A stretch of DNA of 64,000 nt from Pleurostoma richardsiae (GCA_030052745.1 JANBVO010000003.1:2046001-2110000); one strand, 5' to 3'. Positions 12,835-24,548 are shown, counted from the first letter of the stretch. The notes: generated by a model not told the origin, from the letters alone. A program made the numbers and translations.

Positions 12835-13634
12835 GTCGATGCCGGTGAGAACGAGAGAGACACAGAGATACGAGAAGAAGTGTTGGTCGATCCAAGGAGT
12901 TCGACTTCAAGCTTGCACAGACGTAGATCGCTCAAATACGATGAAGGTCTCAAACAGACTCGAAGATCAGGATTTATACTCAAACTGTGGGTGCGGCGTC
13001 TGAACAGGAACCAGCGGTCAACAGGCATATCCTGATGCTTTGTTCGGACGAAGAACAACTGGCACTGGCCATGGCGTGCAAACGCTGTGTTGCTGGCCCC
13101 TGTGACCTCCCGACCGGCTTTACCAATAACATATGAAAGAAGAGAAGAGAAGAGCAAGACTGGAGCCTGTGTGTCTTGCAAGCAGCACGCTTTGCATCAT
13201 CACTTGAAGTCTGACACCGACAAAACATTGTTTGCTTGCGTACCAGGTGGCCGCTAAGAAGGCCTGGGGGCGAGAGGCAGCCGGGGAAGCCAGCAACAAG
13301 ACACACCCTTCTCCTGTTGTGTCCTTCTCTCGCACCCCTTGCGAACCTCATACGGCTCAGAAAGACGCTTTGGGTCCTCTAACGGCTAGGGACATCGAGA
13401 CGCCCGCGTGAGCAAGGCTCCATAAACAGCGTAAGCTGCATCATTGGCAGCAAATGCTAAGAGCAAACAGATCGACGGAACAAGACCGGAAGATCAGATA
13501 AGCAATGCTACACCAGAAGAATTGCAGGATTGCAAGACCGCGATCTTTGTGAGAAGCGCGCCAGCCCTTGAGCCCCTAGATACCATCCACTCCTCAAGCC
13601 CAAAAAAGCCGGGGATAGGAAGAGGGAGGGAAGG

Positions 13635-13650
13635 CACGTGATCGATCACG
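13635..13650. promoter_or_regulatory. Perfect 14-bp palindrome with E-box upstream of rpn5
   Basis: CGTGATCGATCACG at 13637-13650 is a perfect palindrome, and its left arm overlaps a CACGTG E-box (13635-13640). It lies about 230 bp before the rpn5 ATG, between two divergently transcribed genes. A dimeric or bHLH-type activator site is inferred; no factor is known from the sequence. Confidence 0.45.
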
Positions 13651-13881
13651 CGCAGAGGTTTATGGGACCCACCCAGCAGCTTCCAGCCTTGCAGCCAGCA
13701 GGCAGAGCTCCATTGCGCGAGCCTCTTGGGCTGCCCAGTCCATCCTCCAAACCGAACCTAAACTTGATCTCGTATCACCATCTCCATCCATTCCTCCGCC
13801 TATTCAGCTTTCCGCAGTCCTCCTGAAACAAACGGGCCTCGAATTCCTTGCAGACGCGACTGACAGCCAATACACTTCATC

Positions 13882-15536
13882 ATGGCCGACCCAGCGCTGA
13901 AGCCCGAGAAGGACTTCTCGAAGGAGGCTGACAAGCAGATCCCCGAGGCAGAGAAGCTCGCCAAGGTTCGATCTTGGCCCGTGAATCTATTGTCCATTAT
14001 CAAATATTAGGCTGACACCTTGATCTTCCTAGACGGATATTCAATCCGCCCTTGAGAAGCTCACCAGCCTCGAGAAGCAGACCCGCCAGGTAAGCTCTTC
14101 GGTCGCCGCCGCGCGCAGGTGACGCCCAGCTGACAGACCTTGTCTCAGGCGTCAGATCTCGCGTCAACATCACGGATACTCGTCGCTATCGTGAACATAT
14201 GTAAAGATGCCAGCGACTGGAGCTTACTGATCGACCAAGTCCTCGTTTTCTCCAAGAAGCATGGCCAGCTCAAGCAAGCCATCACCAAGATGGTGCAGAC
14301 GGTGATGGGCTTCTTAGACGATACGCCGAACATGGAAACGAAACTGTCAGTCATCGAGACTCTTCGGACCGTAACTGAGGGCAAGATCTTTGTCGAGGTT
14401 GAGAGAGCTCGCGTCACCAAGATCCTGTCCGATATCAAGAAGCAGCAGGGCGATTTGAAGGCGGCTACCGACATCCTTTGCGAGCTACAGGTGGAGACGT
14501 TTGGGTCGATGTCTCGGAGGGAGAAGACTGAATTTATCCTTGCACAAGTCGCATTGTGCATCGAGAGCGGAGACTGGACACAGGCCAGCATTCTCAGCCG
14601 GAAGATCAGCACCAAGTATCTCGCACGAAAGCAGAAGAAGACGCCCGAGCAGCTGGAGAAGGAGCGCAAGGAGATCGAGAAGAAGAAGGAGAGAGGCGAG
14701 GAGGTCCCGGAGCAGAAGGAAGACGACACTACGGACCTCAAGCTGCGATACTACGAGCAGCAGATTACGCTGGCTAAGCACGAGGACAAGTACCTCGACG
14801 TCTGCAAGCATTACAGGCAGGTCCTGGACACGGAGGCTGTAGAAGAGGACCCGGCAAAGCTCCGCCCAGTACGAAATTCATCTTGCATATTTGCAATGGG
14901 GCAATACTGACGGCTTTATAGGTCCTTCAGCGCATCATCTACTTCGTCATCCTAGCACCATACGATAACGAACAGCACGACCTCCTCCACCGAATCTACC
15001 GCGATACTCGTAACTCCCAAGTCCCGGAAGACGCCGAGCTTCTGAAGCTCTTCACGGTTCAGGAGCTCATGCGCTGGCCTGAAGTAGCTAAGATCTTCGG
15101 GCCACATCTGTGCGGCACCGACATCTTCGACGCGCAGCCAGGCCAGTCCGGAGACGAGAAGGCCCACCAGCGATGGCAGGATCTGCGGAAGCGAGTCATC
15201 GAGCACAACGTTCGCGTTGTTGCCAAGTACTATACCCGGATCCGGATGGAGCGGCTCACGCAGCTGCTTGACCTCGCCGAAGACGAGACTGAAAAGTACA
15301 TCAGCGAGCTCGTGACTTCTAAGACGGTGTACGCCAAGATCGACCGGCCCGCCCGCATCGTCAGCTTCGCCAAGCCTAGGGATGCGGACGACGTTCTGAA
15401 CGAGTGGAGCTCGAATATGAAGAGCCTACTGGGTTTGCTTGAGAGGATCGATCATCTTATTACCAAGGAAGAGATGATGGCCAGGATTCAGCCTGCTGCT
15501 GGTGGTGTCAAGAAGGGAAAGGCGGTAAAGGCATAA
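13882..15536 (+). CDS. rpn5: 26S proteasome regulatory (lid) subunit Rpn5
   Basis: Four exons (13882-13965, 14033-14089, 14149-14868, 14922-15536), all joined in phase 0, give 491 residues, close to the family's usual 445-490. Rpn5 (PSMD12) is a PCI-domain scaffold of the 19S lid that contacts the deubiquitinase Rpn11 and the base. Family text is seen throughout, such as the TSRILVAIVNICKDA region near the N-terminus, the helical-repeat middle and the C-terminal PCI segment around LAEDETEKYISELV. A lysine/glutamate-rich insert (KKTPEQLEKERKEIEKKKE region) lies between repeats. The N-terminal Met was chosen because it follows a fungal-like CATC context and opens the family's acidic, charged leader. 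The gene ends convergently with the FSH hydrolase about 300 bp away. Confidence 0.95.
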
Positions 15537-15833
15537 ATCGGCCTGGCTTGTGAGATCGGTGCATCGCGGCCTATATCGAGGGGGAGGGGGTCACTGAAAA
15601 TGCGTGTAATCGTATACAGCTAGATCATGCTCCAATGTTAAAGGAGCTGTGTAACACTGGTAGAGTATTTCTAATGACCGTCTTCTAAGTGCTCGTGATG
15701 TATCAGCCCCTTCTATCGCAACTCTAACCGAGATAAAGCATGGTGTATCCTTCCTAGGCTCCCTTCTTTCTATCTCATCATTGCAGGTCCGGAACATTGG
15801 AGTGACAACCAACCCTCACCACACAAAACGCCG

Positions 15834-16896
15834 TCACGACGCTGCCTCGGTGCTCTCACAGTGCTGCTTGATGAAGCTGGCCAGCGGCATCACCCACTCC
15901 CTATTTACAGGGACGTAATGACCGCCAGGATGCACCAGCACCACGGGATCCTTGCACCGCGCTACAAGCGCCCTGCTCCGGCTTTCCTCCACGACTGTGT
16001 CCAGGCTGCCGATGTATTGCAGCGTCGGCGTCCCCACCGCCGGCTCGTACAGCCACCCCAACGGCGCCGGCGTCGCAAAGAACCCGCTGTACACCACCGC
16101 GAACCGCAGCGGCCGCCCGCCGTTAGCGGAGCGCACGGCCTCCACCCACGACCAGTCGTAGTCCTCGTCCGCGGCAGGTGCCTGCCTGGCGGGCTTGCCT
16201 TCGGCGTCGACCTCCAGCGCCGCGGCGAGGAGGGCCGCCATCGCGCCGCCCTGGCTGAAGCCGATGACACCGTCGATGCCGGAGGCGCCGCGGATGGCAT
16301 CGGCGATGGCGTCGAAGCCCTCGCGCAGGAGGCGGTACTGCCCGGCCGCTTCGTCCTTGCGGAACCAGGCCCAGGCGTCGGTCTCGGGTTCCGTCCCGCC
16401 GGTGGAGGCCGGGTGCTCGTCGTTGTCGTCGGTGGCGGCCGGGGTGAAGCCCGGGATGTCGCGCGGCGACAGCCGGTTGGGGGCCGTGGGGTAAATGAGT
16501 ACCGGGGCGAGCTTGAAGGGGGCCAGCGACTTGGCGACGAGCTTCTCCAGTGCGCGGGTCTTAGCACGGAAGAGGGTCCCGGATTGGGTGTAGCCTGTGG
16601 TGATGGTCAGCATCAGTTTATCTTGCTCGAAATAGCGTGGGTTGCAGGGGCTGAGGGGCAACTAGACAGGATGAGCGAGGAAGAGCGCTCGCGAGGAGGA
16701 GGAATATCACGAGAATAAGGCATGAGTGATGAAGCAAAGCCATCCTGCGGATTTGTCCCCGGGGGACCCGATTGTTCCTTTATTTAGTGAGATAGCACGC
16801 ACCGTGAAGCATCAATATCTTGATCTCTTTCTTGCTGTTGTCCTTCACCTTCTTATCCGCCGCCCCCTTTGGCGTCGCCCGTCCGTTGTCACCCAT
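15834..16896 (-). CDS. FSH-family serine hydrolase
   Basis: Exons 16803-16896 and 15834-16594 (208-nt intron GTGCGT...CCACAG, phase 1) give 284 residues. The intron falls inside the first conserved strand: exon 1 ends ILMLH, and exon 2 supplies GYTQSG, which restores the HGYTQSG signature of yeast Fsh1-type alpha/beta hydrolases. The nucleophile motif GFSQGG (Ser ~145), an acid in IGSLDTVV and the His in HPGGHYVP complete the triad. The N-terminal ~25 residues are charged and rich in Lys and Asp. The family cleaves small esters; the substrate is unknown. A shorter start inside exon 2 (MLTITT) would lose the first strand and is less likely. Confidence 0.88.
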
Positions 16897-17724
16897 GTTT
16901 GAGATGCTTTTGAATATTGTCTGCGCTGAAAACGGCTTGGGAAACTGAGCAGTGGGACAGTATAGCCAGCGACGGCAGAGTATCATCTGTTGTCTGAGGG
17001 GGCGTGTGAGATAAGAGGCGAATAAGGATTTGTGAGGTTGAAACTCCACAAGCGGATTCTCCTAAAAGAGTCACCGGCGAAGGGCTTCCTACAGCGACGG
17101 ATCGGGCGAATACGGGCATAAATACACATCTCGACCCAACATTGAGTTCAGAAAATACATCTTGGGCGTTACAAGTGTCACCAGTGGTGTTCTGAGAATG
17201 TGTTCGAACTACGGGGCCATATTTGCGAGTCAAACCTGCTCCTGCAACTGTCAAGTGACGAGACTTGGACGTAAACAGATACTCCAAGGCTGATGCTGAG
17301 CACGACATGGAGAGAAGGTTTTGAAATGTCATAATTTGCTCTGGTGGGAGACGCAGCCCAAGGTCTGCCTTTGCGTGCCAGGTCACTACTGCGGTTCGAA
17401 GACTGACAGAGCTGCTCTTATGCAGTCGCCAAGAGAGAAGGGACATTGCACCACCTGCCGCTTTTTCCTTGTAGCATCGAAGGGTTCTCGAGATGTCGCT
17501 GAGCGGCGTTGGACATGGTCTCAGATGTAAAACTCTAGCAATGGTTTCCATGGACGTCGGAACAGGGCTGCTGGAGCAGGACTTCTCGAGTATTGACACA
17601 GCTCAATTGGCCTGCTGCTCTATCGGTCTATGGTACAGTGGTCCTCGGTCGGTGATTCGCGGGATGTTGATGCCCATCACTCGAGCCGCCCAACCCTCCT
17701 CACAGTAGCTTCTTCCGACTCGAT
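16897..17724. other. Intergenic, promoter of the FSH gene
   Basis: Both neighbours are on the minus strand. A 236-codon minus-strand frame (16889-17599) runs through this stretch into the FSH 5' end, but it has no domain, overlaps the first exon of the hydrolase and reads as low-complexity Ser/Leu text, so I do not call it. Confidence 0.5.
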
Positions 17725-18163
17725 CTAGTGCGCCGGGCCGCTCTTCGCGTAGGGGTTCCGGGGGTCATTCTTCCACTCGTTGCCTGTAATATACAAATTA
17801 GCCAATCTTCGTACTTTGAAGCGAGGTTTGCAGGTTGAAGGGGTCGTACTCTGCATCAGGGCATTCTGCGCCGAGTTGACGCCGTAGGCGATGACCAGAC
17901 CTGCACCACATGTCAGAACACAATCCCACTTCCGACCGGTCCGCCACCGGGGAAAACGACGGGGCGATGGGTCCTCAAAATATCTGTGCCATCGCAGTCT
18001 GGAGGAGATCGTAAAGCATACCGGCGACGAAGAACGGGGCCATCGGCTTCACTGTGAACTTCGTTAGCCGAATTCGGGCAGACAGATCTGGATTCCAGGA
18101 CGGAATTGACGTACGGACTGGCGCAGGGAACTTCTTGAGCGGGGTGATTCCGAACCAAGACAT
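17725..18163 (-). CDS. atp18: Mitochondrial ATP synthase subunit j (Atp18)
   Basis: Four tiny exons on the minus strand (18115-18163, 18022-18051, 17850-17900, 17725-17783), each junction phase 1, give only 62 residues. The spliced protein reads LKKFPAPVLKPMAPFFVAG, then a hydrophobic helix (LVIAYGVNSAQNALMQ) and the tail NEWKNDPRNPYAKSG. This matches yeast and fungal Atp18, a single-pass inner-membrane subunit of the F0 sector involved in complex stability and dimers. Exon 2 is just 30 nt. All donor sites (GTACGT, GTATGC, GTACGA) and acceptors (CACAG, TGCAG, TACAG) are good. The first exon's frame runs on through intron 1 as an open 62-codon decoy. It is divergent from the NIPSNAP gene, also mitochondrial. 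Confidence 0.93.
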
Positions 18164-19071
18164 CTTGACGGTGTTTGAGGGGTCGACTCGGATGTGGAAG
18201 TCGAAGCGGTAGGGCGGATTGGGTGTTTGTTGCGTCAAGCTTCTGGAAGTGCTCGTCGCGAGTCTTTTTCGAGAAGCTCCAGTTTACCGTTGAGCCGGGG
18301 CCGAACGAGGAGTCATGCCTCAGGCACCAATACCTTTTCCCAGTAAGTTATTAAGGCATTTTTATCGGGGACGTGTGAACATTTGTCCGCTAGTGGGTCA
18401 GAAAGGGGCTAGACCGACCCCGGGAATCTGTGACTCTGTGACATCACAACCGAACGGGTGCCTTTACCCCAGCTTCTCTGGCTCGTTCTGGTTGGCGGAA
18501 CCTACAGCAACTCCGCATCAGCTCTCACTCTCCCCTCTCAAGCAACACTCTACATAAAGCGCCGACTGTACCTCCGTAGCAGGCAGTACCTCCGCTTCCA
18601 TCCAATTATCCATCAGTTCTGCCCTCCTTGCTCGCTCGGCAGAAGTGTATTGTTACTGTGTGGCTGCTGCACTGGTTTGTGCCGCGTGATAACTGACTTC
18701 CCCTGCTGCTGCTGCTCCCGCTGCTCGCTGCTGCTGCTCCAGTCTCTGCCGAGAGAGAGCCCATTACACGTCTTCTGCTTGCCCCTGATTGGGCAGTCCT
18801 GCTTCTCCTCGACTGTGTCACTCGAAACGGGGAGGAGGTACTGTACACGGGCTTACCTCACCGAGCTCCTCACCTACCTCGCCGACTCCTCTTTGTCGTG
18901 GCATCCATTGTCAATCCCGATCCCACCTCAACTCATTTCAGATCGGGCTGAGCCCAGGCCGGATCTTGGTTCGCCCGCTCAGATCCTCATCATCTCTTCT
19001 CTGATCATCCGTCATCACTCCCCTACTGCCTTCGTCGCACAATCATCAACAACGCAAGCTCGGCACTCGCA
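18164..19071. promoter_or_regulatory. Divergent promoter of atp18 and the NIPSNAP gene
   Basis: About 900 bp between two start codons pointing apart. The right half is C/T-rich, with CTG-type triplet runs near 18700-18745. Shared control of two mitochondrial genes is an inference from arrangement; no specific operator is recognised. Confidence 0.4.
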
Positions 19072-20198
19072 ATGTTGACACGACGGCTAGCCCGCGCTGC
19101 GGCCGCGGCTGCGACCCCGCGTTCGGCAGTCCGCGCGTTCAGCGGCAGTGCGAGCGTCCACAAGACCCCATCAATGGCCGACATCGAACCCGACAACCAC
19201 GAGTCCTTCAACAGCAAGCAGAAGACGTTCCGGGCACAGCTAGCGGAGGCACAGAAGCAGCGGGAAGCCAGTGCGTCCCTTTCCTCTTCCTCCCCTGAAG
19301 TAGTCTCCGGTGATGGTGTCACCCGGGGCCTAGGCTCACTTAGCACCTCCGAAGGGCGTGCGCAGGAGACCGCCGAGAAGGAGCCTGCCCGCAAGGCGGG
19401 ACCACTGACCAACCTGATCTATGGCACGAAAGAGGGCCGCGAGATGGACGCCCAGATTGAGGCCAGCTTCAGCCAAGTCTTGGCCCGCGGCAAGTACGTC
19501 CACAGCATCGTCTTCCACGAGGTCAAGCCTGAGAATGTCGACGAGTATGTCGCGCTCGTGGGCAACTGGTATCCCAAGATGGCTGCCTCACCGGAGAATA
19601 AGGTTCATCTGGTTGGGAGTTGGCGGACAGAGGTCGGGGATTGCGACACGTTTGGTAAGCCTGCTATCGGTGCTCTCACACTTTCAAACCCGAGCTAACT
19701 ACACCATGTCTAGTCCACATCTGGGAATATCAGCGGTATCAGGGGTATCATGCCTCCCTACACTCCATCGCAAGCCACCCAGAGTTCCCCGAGTTCGACA
19801 AGAAGCTCCGGTCTCTCATAACCTCGAAGCACACTTCCCTGATGCAGGAATTCTCGTTCTGGCCGACCACCCCGCCTCGTCAGCTGGGTGGCGTCTTCGA
19901 GCTTCGCTCCTACACCCTGCACCCCGGCAACCTGCTTGAGTGGGAAACGCATTGGCGCCGTGGTCTCAAGGCGCGCCGGGAGGTGATGGAGGGTGTTGGC
20001 GCGTGGTTCGTGCAGATCGGTGATCTCAACACCGTCCATCACTTGTGGCAGTTCGCGAACCTGGAAGAGAGGAAGGTCCGGCGTGAGCAGAGCTGGAGTA
20101 TCGAAGGCTGGGCAGACACTGTCCACAAGACAGTGCCGCTCATCCAGACGATGAAGTCTAGGATCCTCATCCCTATGCCTTGGTCCCCCGTCGCGTGA
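19072..20198 (+). CDS. Mitochondrial NIPSNAP-family protein
   Basis: Exons 19072-19654 and 19714-20198 (59-nt intron with a CTAAC branch, phase 1) give 355 residues. The first ~30 residues are Arg/Ala/Ser-rich without acids, a classic mitochondrial presequence. Two ferredoxin-like NIPSNAP repeats follow: the first around HSIVFHEVKPENVDEYVAL and HLVGSW...VHIWEY, the second around GVFELRSYTLHPGNLLEWE and LNTVHHLWQF. The family's molecular role in fungi is unclear; animal members sit at mitochondria and have been tied to mitophagy and branched-chain metabolism. Length and domain order match fungal orthologues. A Ser-rich linker (residues ~65-105) separates the presequence from the domains. Confidence 0.92.
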
Positions 20199-20647
20199 TA
20201 GGCCAGCAGCAGCTGAAGGAGCGAGACCGAGGACATCTTGCATTGAAAGAGCGCATTTGCTGAAAGGCCTAGGCTTGCGTCTGTTGTATGTACTAGTTTT
20301 CACGGGCACGGTCTACGGATGTCAACGTTGTTTTTTACAATCGGATTCTGCAGTAGCAGATGCCAATACTAGAATAAAGGTCTGAGATCATCACACACAT
20401 ATTTTTGACAGTTGTGCTCTTATTTCTCTCGCTTTTGCACTGCTGAGAGACACATCGCCCGTAAGGGTAAGTCTCCCTCTCGATTAGGCCAGTACCTTCA
20501 GAGGCCCTCACATTTCGCGTCCTTGAGCACTATGAGGCATCATATTCATACAATAGAACAGCACTAAAAATACTCCCCGGTACGAATTTCTGGGCCCACG
20601 CGCCCTATATTCCCGCCTATCAACTGCGAACGCCAGGGTATAACCAC
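20199..20647. other. Convergent 3' flanks
   Basis: The NIPSNAP gene and rav2 end toward each other here. Short T-rich and ATA-containing stretches (about 20330-20410) may hold polyadenylation signals. No gene is seen. Confidence 0.4.
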
Positions 20648-21986
20648 TCAGTCATCGATCTCCTCGCCCATCACGGCGGCCAGGTTCCTCCTCGCCAGCG
20701 CCAGCGTGTGGCCCAGCGCAACAAGCTTCGCCGATAGGCTGAGCAGGCTGGGGTCCGCGCTCTCTACGCGGACCTTCTCGCGCACGAACACATCCAGCTC
20801 TTGCTTGCCATCCCACGCACTGTCTCCCCCATCACTACTGGCACCACTCCCTCCTCCTATCGACCCTTCCTTGCCGCCGCCGCCGCCGCCGCCCAGCTCG
20901 CCACCCGCGGGGGGGCAGACGTACCGGAACTGCTGGTCCGCCTCGTCGTGCTCGAGCCTCCTGGTCGTGCCGATGGCGAGCGCGAGCTTGGTGCCGAAGT
21001 GGACGGGGGCGTCGGCGGGCTCTAGGGCCCGCAGCCACAGTACCAGGCTGCTGTCCTGGACGCCCCAGTAGAAGCTGAGGTTGGGGCCCGGGGTGGGCGG
21101 GAGGAAGTGTGCCGGTGAGCACGACTGCCGCGTCCAGTTCGGATCGGACGCGGTTAGAGGCTGGGGGCCCTTGAGGAGGGCCGAGGCGTCGGTGAGGGCC
21201 TGGGAGAGGAGGCGAAGGTTGGCGGAGATGAATGTGGCTTTGCTGGTGCTGCTGGCGCTGCTGGGGTTCGGCTGCGGGTGGGGTGCCGGTATTCGGGAGG
21301 TGCTTGTTGGCGAGGAGGGGTTGGAGGAGTCGGTGTAGGAGAGAGTGAGGGTGAGGAAGTCGATGGCATTGGTGAGAAGCGTGTGGATCGTGCCGAGCGG
21401 CCCAAGGTGGATGGGCTGGTCGGGGTCAACTGTGAAGGTCTGTGGTGGGAGGGTGCGCATGCGGAGGTGGAGCGTCTGACGGAACCGAAGTTAGCCATAC
21501 TCGAAGTCTTCTCTCAGACCGCCTAGAGGTATAGCTACGGTGGTACTGACCCCCTTCACAATACGTGTCCCCACACGGGTGACATGGCCCTTGACTATCT
21601 CGTTCCGATGCGTGCTGACAACGAGCGTGCTCCCGGGGTCGACCGGAGCGAGGAGGGCGTAGCAGTCTTCGAGGCCATGCTTTAGGTCCTTGAGAATCTC
21701 ATGGAGCTCGTCGAGAAGCCATTCAAGCTCGCGCTTCTGCCAAGTGGAGGACGAGATGTTAGTCAACTGTGATCTGGGCAGAGGTGGAGGGCGGGGAATG
21801 CTCGGAACGAGGACCCATCCGTCGTCGATGGGCCATGACATCGTGGTAACAGCAACAGCAGCCATGAAGACATAGCGTAGAAAGAAGAGCAGAAAGAGTA
21901 AAACTCGAAGTGATGCTCACATTGGTGGTCTCCTCGGCGATTTTAAGCTCGTGAGGCGGGATGGGAGGCCAGGTTTCCACAGACAT
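20648..21986 (-). CDS. rav2: RAVE complex subunit 2 (Rogdi leucine-zipper family)
   Basis: Three minus-strand exons (21921-21986, 21551-21736, 20648-21475), phase 0 at both introns (184 and 75 nt, each with a CTAAC branch), give 359 residues. The spliced protein begins MSVETWPPIPPHELKIAEE and continues KRELEWLLDELHEILKDLK, the hallmark of Rogdi/Rav2. STHRNEIVKGHVTRVGT and the long C-terminal half follow. Rav2 works with Rav1 and Skp1 to reassemble V1 with V0 and so reactivates the V-ATPase. A run of seven glycines encoded by a GCC/GGC tract lies in a Gly/Ser-rich loop near the C-terminal third. Intron 1 contains an in-frame ATG that opens a misleading longer frame; the family text supports the start at 21986. 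It is divergent from pop7. Confidence 0.88.
20873..20893. repeat. (GCC)7 trinucleotide repeat inside rav2
   Basis: Seven GCC triplets on the plus strand, read as Gly codons in the minus-strand rav2 frame. It is a likely site of length variation between strains and sits in a disordered Gly/Ser loop. Confidence 0.85.
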
Positions 21987-22509
21987 CGCGGCGTCTCATG
22001 TCTCCAGCTTCTTTGTTGGCTTGCCTGGTCTTGAGCGTCCGACCTGGTCAGGCACCCATATTCTGGAGAAAGCCACAGTATTCAGGAGCGAATATCTGGC
22101 GGAGTTGATACGGAAGAGGATAGAATACTGGCGCCTCCCCGACATATGGAGTGGTGATACTGCGGTATCATGATGCCTGGATGTGGGGAGCCAAGGTACC
22201 CCTGCCGTCAGTCATTGCTAGAAACAGTAGGCGGTGAGCAGCAAGGACAGAGAGCTGGCCCGCCAAAACATCCCAGATGCATCCATTTTAGCTTCCCGTA
22301 AACCCCCACATCGCTGACTTCACAAATCTGCATTAGCATCCTCTTTTGCACTCGACAATGCAAGGCTGACGGCCCTGCACGTTCCATGACTATCGTCTTA
22401 TACCGACATCACCTTCGGAGTGCGCATAACAGCCCTTTGCACGCATCGGGAGACCTGATCACGGTCCTCTCCAATCCGGCGAGGGACCCTTCACTCAACC
22501 TTCCAGGCC
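21987..22509. promoter_or_regulatory. Divergent promoter of rav2 and pop7
   Basis: 523 bp between two opposed start codons of conserved genes. I see no specific motif that I can name, and no further gene. Confidence 0.4.
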
Positions 22510-23188
22510 ATGGACGCAGGTCTGGAGCAATCCGAGGCAGCGGCGCCGGTGGCTAGCAAGGCAACACAGCTGCCTGCCCACTCGGCCTCCAAAGCACCTC
22601 GGCTACCGTCAGGTACGTTAGAGAACTACATGTCTCTACTGGTTGCGCTAGACACGTGTCCTCTGCCCTGCAGGCGCATGCAAACTGACCGCCATCGCAA
22701 CTCTAGGCTACAAGATCCAGAAGCGACCGCTCAACCGACGCGTCCGCGCTCCCGGCTCAAACTCAAATATCGTCTACGTCGGCACCAGGTCGCCGTTCAT
22801 TGGAATCGTCAAGAGCGTGCGGAAGGCCCTGGAAAACTCCCCCGCCGGTGTTCGAGGACAGTCGACCAAGGGTCTCCCGCTGAACGCGCGTATCGCAGCG
22901 CTGAGCGCCGGTGGCTCGGCCAGGGGTGGCGGTGGTGACGAGTCTGGGGAAGGCAGCCCAGAGGTTCTTGTGCGGGGGACCGGTGCCGCGATCGAGAAGA
23001 CGCTGCATGTTGCTGCATGGTTCAACAGACAGAGCGAATACAAAGTCGCCCTACGGACACTGTCGGAGAGTACAGTCGACGATGTCGTAAAGGAGGGCGG
23101 GGACGAGGACGAGGGCGGTTTTGCAGGTGAGGAGGATAGTCGGATGCGCATGTTAAGTTGTCTGGAGCTTGGTATTCGGCTGAGATGA
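22510..23188 (+). CDS. pop7: RNase P/MRP subunit Pop7 (Rpp20, Alba-like)
   Basis: Exons 22510-22612 and 22674-23188 (61-nt intron GTACGT...CTGCAG, phase 1) give 205 residues. After a ~35-residue Ala/Ser-rich N-terminus the protein reads KRPLNRRVRAP, IVYVGTRSPFIGIVKSVRK and VRGTGAAIEKTLHVAAWF, then KVALRTLSESTVDDVV. These are the conserved strands and helix of Rpp20/Pop7, which pairs with Pop6 to bind the P3 RNA domain of RNase P and MRP for tRNA and rRNA processing. A Gly/Glu-rich insert (residues ~115-140) separates the two halves. The C-terminal ~20 residues past the acidic GGDEDEGG patch are not obviously conserved. Confidence 0.88.
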
Positions 23189-24548
23189 TACCCCTGTCTT
23201 TTCCTTTAGCGCGGCTGGTCTGTCGGAAGATACGAAAAGGAGACCACGTTTCCTGCTGTCGTCTGGGAATCCTTTGGGTCAAGAAAGTTGCTTTTGGCGT
23301 TTCAGGGGCATGGCATGGGACTCAGATGGTTGATGACAGCATGCAGGCTTTGCGTGGCAGGATATCCAGGACTCAGGGATGGTGCACAGGTTGCGATAGA
23401 AGTTCGGGCGTTGCGCTGCTCGACTGTGAGGTGGGAACCCACTGAACAACCATACAAGCCGGCGATGCTCATATATGCAGTCACGAGGGAAGCCTCTACA
23501 GATTCTAGATCCCGGGAAGTGAAATTTCTCGTCGGCATGGACTTGGACCCCTTCTCGTGGACATTCCCTTCAGTTTGCACCCTCTCGAACTTCGCCGACG
23601 CCGCACTGGTGTTTTGCAGGAGACTGTTACCTTGCCCCTTGTGTTGGAACTTCTATCCGGTAACCACAACGCCGCAGGGTGTCCTATCTGTAGGACATGA
23701 CTGATGCGTCTTGCTCACCTTGTCCAAGCTGTGCAATCTTGTGGGCGTCACGGTCTTCTTGCCTTCCTAAGAAACTCCAGCAACACGCAGAATGAACATG
23801 CGAGAATAAAACGACCTAGAACCTAGCGCAGTGAGCTTCGGCTACTATACAGTTCACTGATCCCTGCGATTACAGAAAGAAAATGTATCTTGGAGACAGC
23901 GAGATGGCCGGGATTACAACTATCTACCATTAAGGTAGGTAGCCGAGGAGCCCGGCTTAATTCACGAATCCATCATCACTAGAAATGGAGAGAGCTCAAC
24001 TGGCCACTCATAGCGAGTGCCATGGATTCAGTCATTCAGCTGCTGGGCCTGTGAAAGCAGTACCCCGTGTGCTAGACCTTTTGCGTTTTCTTTTGTCCCC
24101 ATGTGCTTCTCTTGAACTTTCAGCACGTCTACGCCCACCGATACTCCGAGACTGAAGGAGTAGACAGGTACTGTGGCCGATTCCGAGGTCGGGCACAGCT
24201 TCAAGGACCAGGAACTCGTGCTCTGCATCGTCGAGCCCTCTTCAGTGCTAGATTGCTGAATCCCGACGACGTCAGGGCGTCCTGCAACTTCCACGGCGAC
24301 GAGAAGGTGTACTGGAAACCAATATCAGGTGGTCCTGAGGACGAAACATGCACATACGTGTGGCCTACAAATGGATTTCCGGATGAGGCTGACTAGCCAA
24401 GGCGGATGATGACGGGCCTGGTAGCCCAAACAAGGGAAAGTAGATGGACGGTTGTGCCACCTTCCGCTTATCCGTATCACACCTCAACAGCCTGTGCCAC
24501 TGAAGCGGAGGACGTATAAGGCCCATCACGCGCGCCAGAACTCCCACC
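23189..24548. other. Intergenic between pop7 and the first HET gene
   Basis: Open frames of up to 138 codons occur on both strands. One minus-strand frame (24028-24294) contains a secreted-protein-like stretch (VYSFSLGVSVGVDVLKV), but it has no signal exon that I can splice to it. I make no call. The boundary between the conserved left block and the accessory middle lies here. Confidence 0.4.

Noticed and set aside
16889-17599. 236-codon minus-strand open frame
   Set aside because: It overlaps the first exon and promoter of the FSH gene, has low-complexity Ser/Leu text and no domain.
18690-18750. CTG triplet runs as a possible coding repeat
   Set aside because: They lie in the leader of the NIPSNAP gene and are not part of any supported frame; treated as a pyrimidine-rich UTR.
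23288-23704. 138-codon plus-strand frame after pop7
   Set aside because: No family signal, no start context, lies in the 3' flank of pop7.
24028-24294. Secreted-protein-like frame on the minus strand
   Set aside because: Suggestive text but no signal peptide exon or partner exon can be spliced to it.
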